The position numbers and the translations under genes are program-made. From the NCBI RefSeq assembly GCF_001545075.1, contig NZ_FCOB02000002.1, forward strand, positions 248,001-312,000: DNA of 64,000 nucleotides, in the 5' to 3' direction. Positions within the stretch are counted from its first letter, which is position 1. The number at the start of each line of letters is the position of its first letter. Positions 56,889-64,000 of the stretch are shown here, piece after piece. A model generated the notes under the pieces. That model was not told where the DNA came from. It was given only the letters and a program-made list of their open reading frames with translations, and did not search any database. This DNA comes from Caballeronia ptereochthonis (GTDB taxonomy: Bacteria; Pseudomonadota; Gammaproteobacteria; Burkholderiales; Burkholderiaceae).

Positions 56889-57563
56889 TCAAGGGCGCGC
56901 CGCGACTTCGTCGAGATGCAGGAGCAGGTCGGCCGGGTCTTCGTACACGCGCAATGCGCCGGAGCGCTCCAGTTCGTCGCTGCCATAACCGCCCGACAAC
57001 AGGCCGACGCCGAGCGAGCGGCAGCGGCGCGCGGCGAGCATGTCCCAGATGCTGTCGCCGACGACGACTGTATGCTCGATCGGCACGTTGAGCCGCGCGG
57101 CGGCGGCGAGGAAGAGATCGGGATCGGGCTTCGCATACTTCACCTGATCGCGCGTGACGACGACCTGCTTCGCCGGATCGACGCCCAGTGCTTCGAGATT
57201 GACCTGCGCCGTTTCCATGCGCCCGCTCGTCGCGATGGCCCAGCGCGTGCCTGCCTGCGTGAGCGCTTCGAGCAGCTCGCGCGCGCCCGGCAGCGGGCAG
57301 ACCTGCGCGCGCAGCCGCTTGTACGCCTCCGCATGCAGATGACGCAGCCGCTCCACGCGATCGGGGCTGATCTCGCCGTGTGTCTCGCGCAGCAACTGAT
57401 TGGTGAAGAGCCCGCCGCTCATGCCGATCTTGCGGTGGATTCGCCACACGGACAATTCGATGCCCTCGGCGTCGAGCGCTTCCTTCCACGCCAGGACGTG
57501 CTGATAGACGCTGTCGACGAGCGTGCCGTCCAGGTCGAACAGGAATGACGTTTCGATTCGCAT
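56889..57563 (-). CDS. HAD-superfamily sugar/glycolate phosphatase
   Basis: 224 aa, ATG 57563 with GGGAG 7 nt upstream. HAD motifs: I FLFDLDGTLVDS, II AIATSGRM, III KPDPDLFLAAAARL with VKYAKPD, and IV VVVGDSIWDMLAAR. The cap has the size of phosphoglycolate/beta-phosphoglucomutase types. Operon with galM suggests a sugar phosphate; substrate not assignable. Confidence 0.9.
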   Translation of the reverse strand: MRIETSFLFDLDGTLVDSVYQHVLAWKEALDAEGIELSVWRIHRKIGMSGGLFTNQLLRETHGEISPDRVERLRHLHAEAYKRLRAQVCPLPGARELLEALTQAGTRWAIATSGRMETAQVNLEALGVDPAKQVVVTRDQVKYAKPDPDLFLAAAARLNVPIEHTVVVGDSIWDMLAARRCRSLGVGLLSGGYGSDELERSGALRVYEDPADLLLHLDEVAARP

Positions 57564-57679
57564 GGTCTGCTCCCTTTGAATAAACCGTTCCGCTTTCATG
57601 ATACGCACTGTCGCAAAGGCAGATGAGCGCCGTGGTTCGCCGCAAGTGCGATAATGGATGTTTGCGCAACAACGCAGTA

Positions 57680-57700
57680 TATGCGCGTTTAACACGCATA
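57680..57700. promoter_or_regulatory. Inverted repeat upstream of the DAHP synthase gene
   Basis: TATGCGCGT-TTA-ACACGCATA, 9-bp arms with one mismatch, 28 bp before the ATG. Location suits an operator for end-product control. Confidence 0.4.
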
Positions 57701-57728
57701 AAACCCTGGAATTTTGCATCGATAACGC

Positions 57729-58862
57729 ATGACGGAGCCTATCTTGACCCGCATCGACAATCCCTCCCGCGATCAGGAGGCAGGCGTGGCCGACTCCACG
57801 CAAGACACCACCCGCATCGACGACACGCGCATCGGCGCGGTGCGTCCGCTGATTTCGCCCGCGCTGCTGCTCGACGAACTGCCGGTCACGCCGGGCGTGC
57901 AGACGCTCGTCGAAGAGAGCCGCGCGGCCATCGCGAACATTCTTCATGGCCGCGACGATCGGCTCGTCGTGGTGGTCGGCCCATGTTCGATCCACGATCA
58001 CGATCAGGCGATGGAGTACGCCCACCGCCTCAAGACCGTGGCGGACCGCTTGCGCGACGATCTCTTCATCGTGATGCGCGTGTACTTCGAGAAGCCGCGC
58101 ACGACGGTCGGCTGGAAGGGCTATATCAACGATCCGCGCCTGGACGGCAGCTTCCGCATCAATGAGGGTTTGCGCCGCGCGCGCGAGCTTCTGCTCGACA
58201 TCAGCGGGCTCGGACTGCCGACCGGAACCGAGTTCCTCGATCTTCTGAGCCCGCAATACATCGCCGATCTGATCGCGTGGGGCGCGATCGGCGCGCGCAC
58301 GACGGAGAGCCAGAGCCATCGTCAGCTGGCGTCGGGGCTGAGTTGTCCGATCGGCTTCAAGAACGGCACCGACGGCGGCGTGCAGGTGGCGGCGGATGCG
58401 ATCGTCGCGGCGCGCGCGAGCCATGCGTTCATGGGCATGACGAAGATGGGCATGGCCGCGATCTTCGAGACGCGCGGCAACGACGACTGCCATGTCATTC
58501 TGCGCGGCGGCAAGGCGGGCCCGAACTACGACGCGCAAAGCGTCGCGGCGGCTTGCGCGTCGCTGGCGGCGCTCGGCCAGCGCGAGCAGGTGATGATCGA
58601 CTGCTCGCACGCCAACTCGAACAAGTCGCACCTGCGCCAGGTGGATGTCGCTCAGGACATCGCGCGGCAACTGGAGGCGGGCGAGCGGCGCATCACCGGC
58701 GTGATGATCGAGAGTCATCTGGAAGAGGGACGTCAGGACCTGAAGCCGGGCGTGCCGCTCAGGCACGGCGTGTCGATCACCGATGCGTGCCTCGGCTGGG
58801 CGCAGAGCGAGCCGGTGCTCGAACTGCTCGCGCAGGCCGTGCGCAAGCGCCGCGCCGGCTGA
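57729..58862 (+). CDS. aroG: 3-deoxy-7-phosphoheptulonate synthase, class I
   Basis: 377 aa. First step of the shikimate pathway: PEP plus erythrose 4-phosphate to DAHP. Motifs: VVGPCSIHDHDQAMEYAHRL, PRTTVGWKGYINDP, GTEFLDLLSPQYI, WGAIGARTTESQSHRQLASG, IGFKNGTDGG, DCSHANSNK and MIESHLEEGRQ. The N-terminal extension (about 50 residues) is where tyrosine or phenylalanine inhibits AroF/AroG/AroH; which isoform it is cannot be decided by eye. No strong ribosome site at ATG 57729. Confidence 0.9.
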   Translation: MTEPILTRIDNPSRDQEAGVADSTQDTTRIDDTRIGAVRPLISPALLLDELPVTPGVQTLVEESRAAIANILHGRDDRLVVVVGPCSIHDHDQAMEYAHRLKTVADRLRDDLFIVMRVYFEKPRTTVGWKGYINDPRLDGSFRINEGLRRARELLLDISGLGLPTGTEFLDLLSPQYIADLIAWGAIGARTTESQSHRQLASGLSCPIGFKNGTDGGVQVAADAIVAARASHAFMGMTKMGMAAIFETRGNDDCHVILRGGKAGPNYDAQSVAAACASLAALGQREQVMIDCSHANSNKSHLRQVDVAQDIARQLEAGERRITGVMIESHLEEGRQDLKPGVPLRHGVSITDACLGWAQSEPVLELLAQAVRKRRAG

Positions 58863-58991
58863 TCGTTCGCGAGTCGAAAGCGGGACATGGGCGAAGCACC
58901 ATCGCGGTGCAACGCTTCATAAAAGCTTCATTCAAGTTCGGGCGAAGCGGGCCGTTAGTTTTGCCGATAGCCCGTTCGATCGAAAAGGCCC

Positions 58992-59831
58992 ATGTCCCTC
59001 AGCCTCTGCGTCCACGAGACGCACACTTCCAGCATCCAACAGATCATCGCGTCGAATGCACTGACGGCTGTGTTCCAGCCTATCGTGCGCTTCGCGGACG
59101 GCGAGATCATCGGCTATGAGGGCCTGATTCGCGGGCCGGCGGGCACGGCGCTGGAATCGCCCGCGGCGCTTTTCGAACAGGCCGCGCGGGAGCGGCAGAC
59201 CATTGCGCTCGAACAGGCGGCGGCGCGCGCGTGCATCGCGGCGTTCGCGGGGCTCGAACGCGCGAGGCTCTTGTTCATCAACTTCAGCGCGGCCGCGATC
59301 GAATCGGGCATCACCGAATGCGAAACGCCGGGCGATCTCGCGCGCGAGAGCGGGCTCGATGCGAAGCGGCTTGTCGTCGAGCTGACGGAGCAGAGCGTGA
59401 TTGCCGACGCCGACAGATTCGGCGCGAGCGTGCGCGCGCTGCGTGCGTCGGGCTCGCAATTCGCGCTCGACGATTACGGCAGCGCGAATGCGTCGATGAA
59501 TCTGTGGGTGCGGCTCGCGCCGCATTACGTGAAGATCGATCGTTTCTTCGTCGCGGATATTGCGCGCGATCCGCTCAAGTTCGAAGCCGTGAAGGCGATG
59601 GTGTCGTTCGCCAACGCGAGCGGTGCGCTATTGATTGCGGAGGGTATCGAGAGCGAGGCGGATCTGGAGATCGTGCGGGATCTCGGCATTGCGTGCGCGC
59701 AGGGCTATCTGCTCGGCCGCCCGGCGGCCCGGCCCGAGGCGCGCCTGCCCGAGACGGTGACGAATGCGCTGCGTTCGGGCAGATCGCGGTCTATCCGGCG
59801 CGCACGCGCACGAGCGCGACTGCCGACATGA
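58992..59831 (+). CDS. EAL-domain c-di-GMP phosphodiesterase, probably frameshifted at its C-terminus
   Basis: 279 aa in this frame. Intact EAL domain: AVFQPIVRFADG, the EAL position as EGLIR, NFSAAAI, VVELTEQSV, DDYGSANASMN, KIDRFFV, AEGIESEAD and AQGYLLGRP, so metal and substrate residues look complete. After LPETVTNALRSG the frame turns basic and ends; the +1 frame instead gives QIAVYPARTRTS, which is the familiar continuation in this family, where a CBS pair and GGDEF usually follow. A lost G in GGG at 59777-59779 would explain it. Confidence 0.8.
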   Translation: MSLSLCVHETHTSSIQQIIASNALTAVFQPIVRFADGEIIGYEGLIRGPAGTALESPAALFEQAARERQTIALEQAAARACIAAFAGLERARLLFINFSAAAIESGITECETPGDLARESGLDAKRLVVELTEQSVIADADRFGASVRALRASGSQFALDDYGSANASMNLWVRLAPHYVKIDRFFVADIARDPLKFEAVKAMVSFANASGALLIAEGIESEADLEIVRDLGIACAQGYLLGRPAARPEARLPETVTNALRSGRSRSIRRARARARLPT

Positions 59832-60124
59832 ACGCGGTGCTGCTCGAGCGCATGCTAGTCGAAGCGCCGACGCTCACGGTGAAGTCACGCTATTCGCCGC
59901 AGGAGCGGCTCGCAGGCGGCATTCATGGTGAGGATCGCCTGGCGCGGCGGACGTTTTTCGGTTTCGTCAGGTTATCGGCGGGGGCGGTGTGTGTTGAGCC
60001 GGGCGCGGCGCGTGGCAGTGCGCATGTGAGTACGGTTGCGGCTGTGGCCAAGCGTTGGGCCAAGGAACATGCGAGTGGGTTCGCGGTGCTTGAGCTTGGG
60101 GAGTTTGATTCTGGGGTGATGTAG
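59828..60124 (+). other. ORF of 98 codons after EAL gene, remnant or small gene
   Basis: ATGA overlap with the end of the EAL frame at 59828. It reads MNAVLLERMLVEAPTLT, homologous to the next segment of the EAL-family protein, then KSRYSPQERLAGGIHGE and a tail AVAKRWAKEHASGFAVLELG that I do not recognise. The coding pattern is regular until the TAG at 60122. Either the degraded C-terminal part of the EAL gene, or a small coupled gene. No CBS or GGDEF motif is present. Confidence 0.4.
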
Positions 60125-60157
60125 GGGGTGGCTGTTTTGCCTGCTGGCTCTTCCGTG

Positions 60158-60234
60158 GAATCCTGAATTCTTAGTGGTCTATTAGCGTTGCCCCGCACAG
60201 GGGCAACGCTAATAGACCACTAAGAACTCAGGAT
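60158..60234. repeat. 36-bp inverted repeat hairpin made of two repeat tails (copy 3)
   Basis: Arms 60158-60193 and 60199-60234 pair at 35 of 36 positions around a 5-base loop GCACA. The arm AATAGACCACTAAGAAxTCAGGATT is the tail block of the ~280-bp repeat (copy 1 has it at 18484-18508, copy 2 in a varied form), here present head to head. It lies between two convergent genes, so it may also stop transcription from both. Confidence 0.75.
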
Positions 60235-60274
60235 TTCATAGAAGCCCAAGCGAACGAACGAACCAGCCAAACCC

Positions 60275-63200
60275 CTACCTCACCACCGCAGCATTCAAAG
60301 CATTAACCAACGCCAACGGATCAAAAGGCTTCCGCAACTGAACAGCCTTAGGCAAAACACGCCGCTCATCCTCGCTGAGAGCGAGATCATAGCCAGTCAC
60401 GAACACAACCCCGAGACCGGGGTCCTCGCGACATGCTTCGATCGCCAGCTCCACCCCCGACTTCCCCGCAAGATCGACATCCGTCAGCAGCAACTCGAAC
60501 CGATGTTGGCGCAACAGCGCCAACGCCTCCTCCACGCTGCCCGCATCCATCAGATCCAGTCCGAACGTGCGCAGCAACTCCGCGCTGCTTGCGCGCACCA
60601 GATCATTGTCTTCGACGAACAGCACACGCATGCGCGAAAGCACGTCCTCTTGCGCAGCATCGGGCACGCTCGCGCCCACCTCCGGACCAACAGGCCCCGC
60701 TTCCGACGCACGCTGCCCGAGCACATGCCGCACCTTGCGCGCGAGCGCCTCATGCGTATAAGGCTTGCTCAACAGATCGATGCCTTCGTCCAGCCGCCCC
60801 GCATGCACGATCGCGTTATCCGTATAGCCCGACGTGAACAGCACCGCGACACCCGGCACACGCTCGCGCGCCTTGCGCGCCAGCTCGGTGCTGCGCAAAG
60901 GCCCGGGCATCACCACGTCGGTGAACAGGAGATCGATCGGCACGCCGCTCTCGACAATGGCCAGCGCGCTCTGCGCATCCTTCGCACGCAGCACGCGATA
61001 ACCGAGATCCGAAAGCAGCTCGACGACCGTCGCGCGCACTTCCTCATCATCCTCCACCACGAGTATCGTCTCGCTGCCGCCTTTCGCCGGGCCCGCATCG
61101 ATGTTCGTTTCGAGATCCTCTTCCTCTCGCGCGCGCGGCAGATAGATGCGCACCGTCGTGCCGTGCCCTTCCTCGCTGTACACCTTCACGTGGCCGCCGG
61201 ACTGCTTGACGAAGCCATAGACCATCGAAAGCCCGAGGCCCGTGCCCTGTCCCTCGCGCTTGGTCGTGAAGAACGGCTCGAACGCCCGCTCCTGCACTTC
61301 GGGCGACATGCCCATGCCCGTGTCCGTCACGGCGACCATCACGTACTGGCCCGGCGCGACATCCACGTTGCGCAGCACATAGGTCTCGTCGAGCGACGCA
61401 TTGCCCGCCTCGATCGTGAGCTTGCCATGACCGTTCATCGCGTCGCGCGCGTTGATCGCGAGATTGAGCAGCGCGTTCTCGACCTGGAACGGATCGACGA
61501 GCGTATTCCACAAGCCGCCCGACACGATGGTCTCGATCTCGATGCCGTCGCCGAGCGCGCGGCGGAACATGTCGTCGAGGCCGCGCACGAAGCGCCCCAG
61601 ATTGACCACCTTCGGCGCGAGCGGCTGGCGTCTGCCGAACGCGAGTAGCTGCGAGGCAAGATTGGCGCCACGCGCGACGCCCGCGAGCGCATTCCTCACT
61701 CGTTGCTCGGACCTGTCCTGACCGGCGACGTCCTTCGCGAGCAACTGCAGATTGCCGCCGATCACCTGCAGCAGGTTGTTGAAATCGTGCGCGACGCCGC
61801 CCGTCAGCTTGCCGATCGCCTCCATCTTCTGGGCCATGCGCAGCGCTTCCTCGGCATGGCGCAGCGCGTCGGCGGTTTCGCGGTCCGCGGTGACGTCGCG
61901 GCCCACGCCGTGAATGCGCCGCGTGCGCGGATCGAGCGAGACGGTCCACGCGATCCAGCGCCAGCCGCCATCCGTGCGCCGCAGCCGGCATTCGTAGCGC
62001 ACGGGCAGGCCGGTTGCGCGCAGCCTGTCGAGCTCCGCGGCCGCCTCCCGCGCGTCGTCCGGATGCACGAGGTCCAGCACCGCATGGGAATGCAGGCGCT
62101 GCGAGTCGAAGCCGAGCAACGTCGTCCACGAAGGGCTCACGCGCAGCAGCGCGCCCTCGACGCTCGCGACGTAGAACAGGTCTTCGCTCAATTCCCACAG
62201 CCGGTCCCGGTCGGCGACCGCATCGGCCACGCGGCGCTCGAGCGTCTCGTTCAGATCGCGCAGCGCCTCCTGCGCCCGGGTGCGCTCCGCGATCTCGTCC
62301 TGCGCCGCCTGGAAGAGCCGCGCGTTGTCGATGGCGATCGCCGCCTGCGCCGCGATGCCCGCGACGATCCGCTCCGACCGCTCGGTGAACACGCCCGGCT
62401 CCGGATGCCCGAAGAACAATCCGCCGAGCACTTCGCCGGTACGCGACACGACCGGCGCGGCGAGATAGCTGCACACGGCGAGATGGCCTTTCGGCATGCC
62501 GTGATGCGGCGCGTTGTGACCGTAGCGCGGATCCTTCGTGATGTCGTTCGAGCGCACGATGCCAACGCCTTCGAACGTCGGCCCGAACACGGCGGTGTTG
62601 CGCGGCATCGGAAACCGGGCGAATGCGTCCTTCGGCACGCCCGACAGCGTGTAGAGCGTGTAGCGGCCGCCTTCGTCGTCGATCACGTTGTAGAAGAACG
62701 AGCCGAACGCGGCGCCCGTCAGTTCCGTGGCGGCATCGACCACGACCTGCACCGCGCGGCTCAGTTCGAGCTCGCCCGCAACCGTCGTGCCGACGCGATT
62801 GAGAATCTCCAGCGTGCGCGATTCTTCGCGCAGTTTCCGCTCGGTCTCGTGCCGCAACCGCGCGAGCCGCAGATTGCTCGCCACGCGCGCGAGCAGCTCG
62901 CGCGCGGAGAAGGGCTTGGTCAGATAGTCGTCGGCGCCGGCTTCGAGGCCGCCCACGCGCGCCTCTTCCCCCGCGCGCGCCGACAGCAGCACGACCGGCG
63001 TCTCGCGGAGTACCTCGTCCTCGCGCAGCGCGCGCAGGAGGCCGAAGCCGTCGAGGCGCGGCATCATCACGTCCGAGACGATCACGTCCGGCCTCGTTTC
63101 GCGGGCCATCGCGAGCGCGGCTTCGCCGTCGGCGGCGACGCTCACTTCGTGGCCCGCCGCGGTGAGCATGCGGCGCATGTAGTCGCGCAGATCCGCATTG

Positions 63201-63999
63201 TCGTCGACGACGAGCACGCGCCCCGGCAGCGCGTCCAGCGGTGTCGGCTCATCGGCGCCGGGCACGCCGAGCGGCACGTCTTCCTCGTTCATCACGGCAT
63301 TCGCGGCCGGCTGCTCACCGGCGTCCGGCATCCAGCGCATGGCGGCATCGACATATGAACGCGCGCGGGCGCTCGCCTCGGCGTGCGGCGCACCGTGCCC
63401 GTCGGCCGCTGGCTCGCGCGGAGCGGGCAGCGTCACGGTGAAGCGCGTGCCGACGCCCGGCCGGCTCTCGACGCCGATCGTCCCGCCGTGCAGCTTGACG
63501 AGCTCCTGCACCATCGCGAGGCCGATGCCGCTGCCTTCCACCGACCGTCCCGCCGCGCCCGCGACGCGATGAAAACGCTCGAACACGCGCCCGAGCTCGT
63601 TCTCCGGAATGCCGATGCCCGTATCGCGCACGCTCATCTCGATGCCTTGCTCCGCGCTGGTCCGCAACGCGATCCGGATGACGCCGTCGAACGTGAACTT
63701 GAACGCGTTCGAAAGCAGGTTCATCACGATCTTTTCCCACATGTCGCGGTCGATGTCCGCGACGACGGGCGTCGAAGGAACGTCGATCTCGAGGCGCAGG
63801 CCGGCCGTTTCGATCGCCGAGCGAAAGAGCGAGGCGAGCTCGGCGGTGAACACGGCGATATCCGTCGGCTGGCGATGAATCTCGATGCGCCCGGCCTCGA
63901 TGCGCGAGAAGTCCAGCAGCGCATTGACGAGCTTCAGCAGCCGCGAGCCGTTGCGATGCATGATCTCCACGAGACGCATGTCCTCGTGGCTGACGCGTC
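60275..63999 (-). CDS. Hybrid sensor histidine kinase with three receivers (5' end outside window)
   Basis: About 1240 codons visible; the frame runs off at 63999. In order from the N-terminal side: remainder of a first HisKA (KLVNALLDFSRIEAG), HATPase (NLLSNAFKF, DTGIGIPENELG), receiver 1 (VDDNADLRDYM, SDVMMP, TKPF), GAF (about 400-555), PAS (about 570-690), second HisKA with VAHDFNNLLQ, HATPase (DTGMGMSPEVQE, GTGLGLSMVYGF), receiver 2 (VVEDDEEVR, TDVVMPG, SKPYTHE) and receiver 3 (VEDNDLVRASS, LLTDVDLAGKSG, RKPFDPL). Phosphorelay kinase with two kinase cores; signal unknown. Its start is in the next window. No TM segment seen in this part. Confidence 0.92.
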   Translation of the reverse strand, partial: RVSHEDMRLVEIMHRNGSRLLKLVNALLDFSRIEAGRIEIHRQPTDIAVFTAELASLFRSAIETAGLRLEIDVPSTPVVADIDRDMWEKIVMNLLSNAFKFTFDGVIRIALRTSAEQGIEMSVRDTGIGIPENELGRVFERFHRVAGAAGRSVEGSGIGLAMVQELVKLHGGTIGVESRPGVGTRFTVTLPAPREPAADGHGAPHAEASARARSYVDAAMRWMPDAGEQPAANAVMNEEDVPLGVPGADEPTPLDALPGRVLVVDDNADLRDYMRRMLTAAGHEVSVAADGEAALAMARETRPDVIVSDVMMPRLDGFGLLRALREDEVLRETPVVLLSARAGEEARVGGLEAGADDYLTKPFSARELLARVASNLRLARLRHETERKLREESRTLEILNRVGTTVAGELELSRAVQVVVDAATELTGAAFGSFFYNVIDDEGGRYTLYTLSGVPKDAFARFPMPRNTAVFGPTFEGVGIVRSNDITKDPRYGHNAPHHGMPKGHLAVCSYLAAPVVSRTGEVLGGLFFGHPEPGVFTERSERIVAGIAAQAAIAIDNARLFQAAQDEIAERTRAQEALRDLNETLERRVADAVADRDRLWELSEDLFYVASVEGALLRVSPSWTTLLGFDSQRLHSHAVLDLVHPDDAREAAAELDRLRATGLPVRYECRLRRTDGGWRWIAWTVSLDPRTRRIHGVGRDVTADRETADALRHAEEALRMAQKMEAIGKLTGGVAHDFNNLLQVIGGNLQLLAKDVAGQDRSEQRVRNALAGVARGANLASQLLAFGRRQPLAPKVVNLGRFVRGLDDMFRRALGDGIEIETIVSGGLWNTLVDPFQVENALLNLAINARDAMNGHGKLTIEAGNASLDETYVLRNVDVAPGQYVMVAVTDTGMGMSPEVQERAFEPFFTTKREGQGTGLGLSMVYGFVKQSGGHVKVYSEEGHGTTVRIYLPRAREEEDLETNIDAGPAKGGSETILVVEDDEEVRATVVELLSDLGYRVLRAKDAQSALAIVESGVPIDLLFTDVVMPGPLRSTELARKARERVPGVAVLFTSGYTDNAIVHAGRLDEGIDLLSKPYTHEALARKVRHVLGQRASEAGPVGPEVGASVPDAAQEDVLSRMRVLFVEDNDLVRASSAELLRTFGLDLMDAGSVEEALALLRQHRFELLLTDVDLAGKSGVELAIEACREDPGLGVVFVTGYDLALSEDERRVLPKAVQLRKPFDPLALVNALNAAVVR

Positions 64000-64000
64000 C

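Overview
The window is high-GC chromosomal DNA from a beta-proteobacterium. Gene style and content (many LysR regulators, MFS and ABC carriers, a Burkholderia-type porin, an ExaC aldehyde dehydrogenase next to DUF779, malate synthase G) fit the Burkholderia / Paraburkholderia / Caballeronia group. No rRNA, tRNA, CRISPR array, prophage or intact insertion sequence was recognised. It is mostly accessory catabolism: small cassettes, each with its own regulator, carrier and two or three enzymes.

Layout. 1-4112 (minus): GntR regulator, SDR dehydrogenase, BKACE beta-keto-acid cleavage enzyme and MFS carrier. 4146-11067: LysR divergent from a DUF1445 protein, an MFS carrier and a fused HyuA-HyuB ATPase, a likely 5-oxoproline salvage set. 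11159-15476: ABC ATPase, long FtsX-type permease and secreted lipocalin-like protein, overlapping end to start. 15755-18017: M23 peptidase facing a membrane diguanylate cyclase. 18255-19292: a dispersed repeat abutting a broken siderophore-type acetyltransferase. 19421-22907: iron alcohol dehydrogenase, small membrane protein, urea channel, class II aldolase, tautomerase. 22953-25929 (minus): malate synthase G, then a decayed MNT/HEPN pair. 25974-29819 (minus): PaoABC-like molybdenum aldehyde oxidoreductase. 30121-35211: MHS carrier divergent from LysR, M20 amidohydrolase and DUF2817 peptidase. 35208-38423: a nonsense-mutated phosphatase-family gene, two exported proteins, a HiPIP and a 39-residue membrane ORF. 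38493-42879: OFA carrier with its small subunit, then exaC behind a candidate sigma-54 promoter, then DUF779, with a second repeat copy between the last two. 42884-49513: acyl-CoA ligase, crotonase-fold protein, GarR-type reductase, two GSTs, a flavodoxin-fold oxidoreductase and LysR. 49696-55796: branched-chain-type ABC importer with fused LivG-LivF, then a porin. 55803-60124: GalM, HAD phosphatase, DAHP synthase, EAL protein. 60158-63999: long hairpin and a hybrid histidine kinase running off the end.

Two themes stand out. A ~280-bp dispersed repeat family appears three times, always at a gene boundary or a broken gene. Five genes carry single small lesions (frameshift or stop): the acetyltransferase, both MNT and HEPN, the phosphatase-family gene and probably the EAL gene. 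These are either recent decay or uncorrected base errors; the sequence alone cannot decide.
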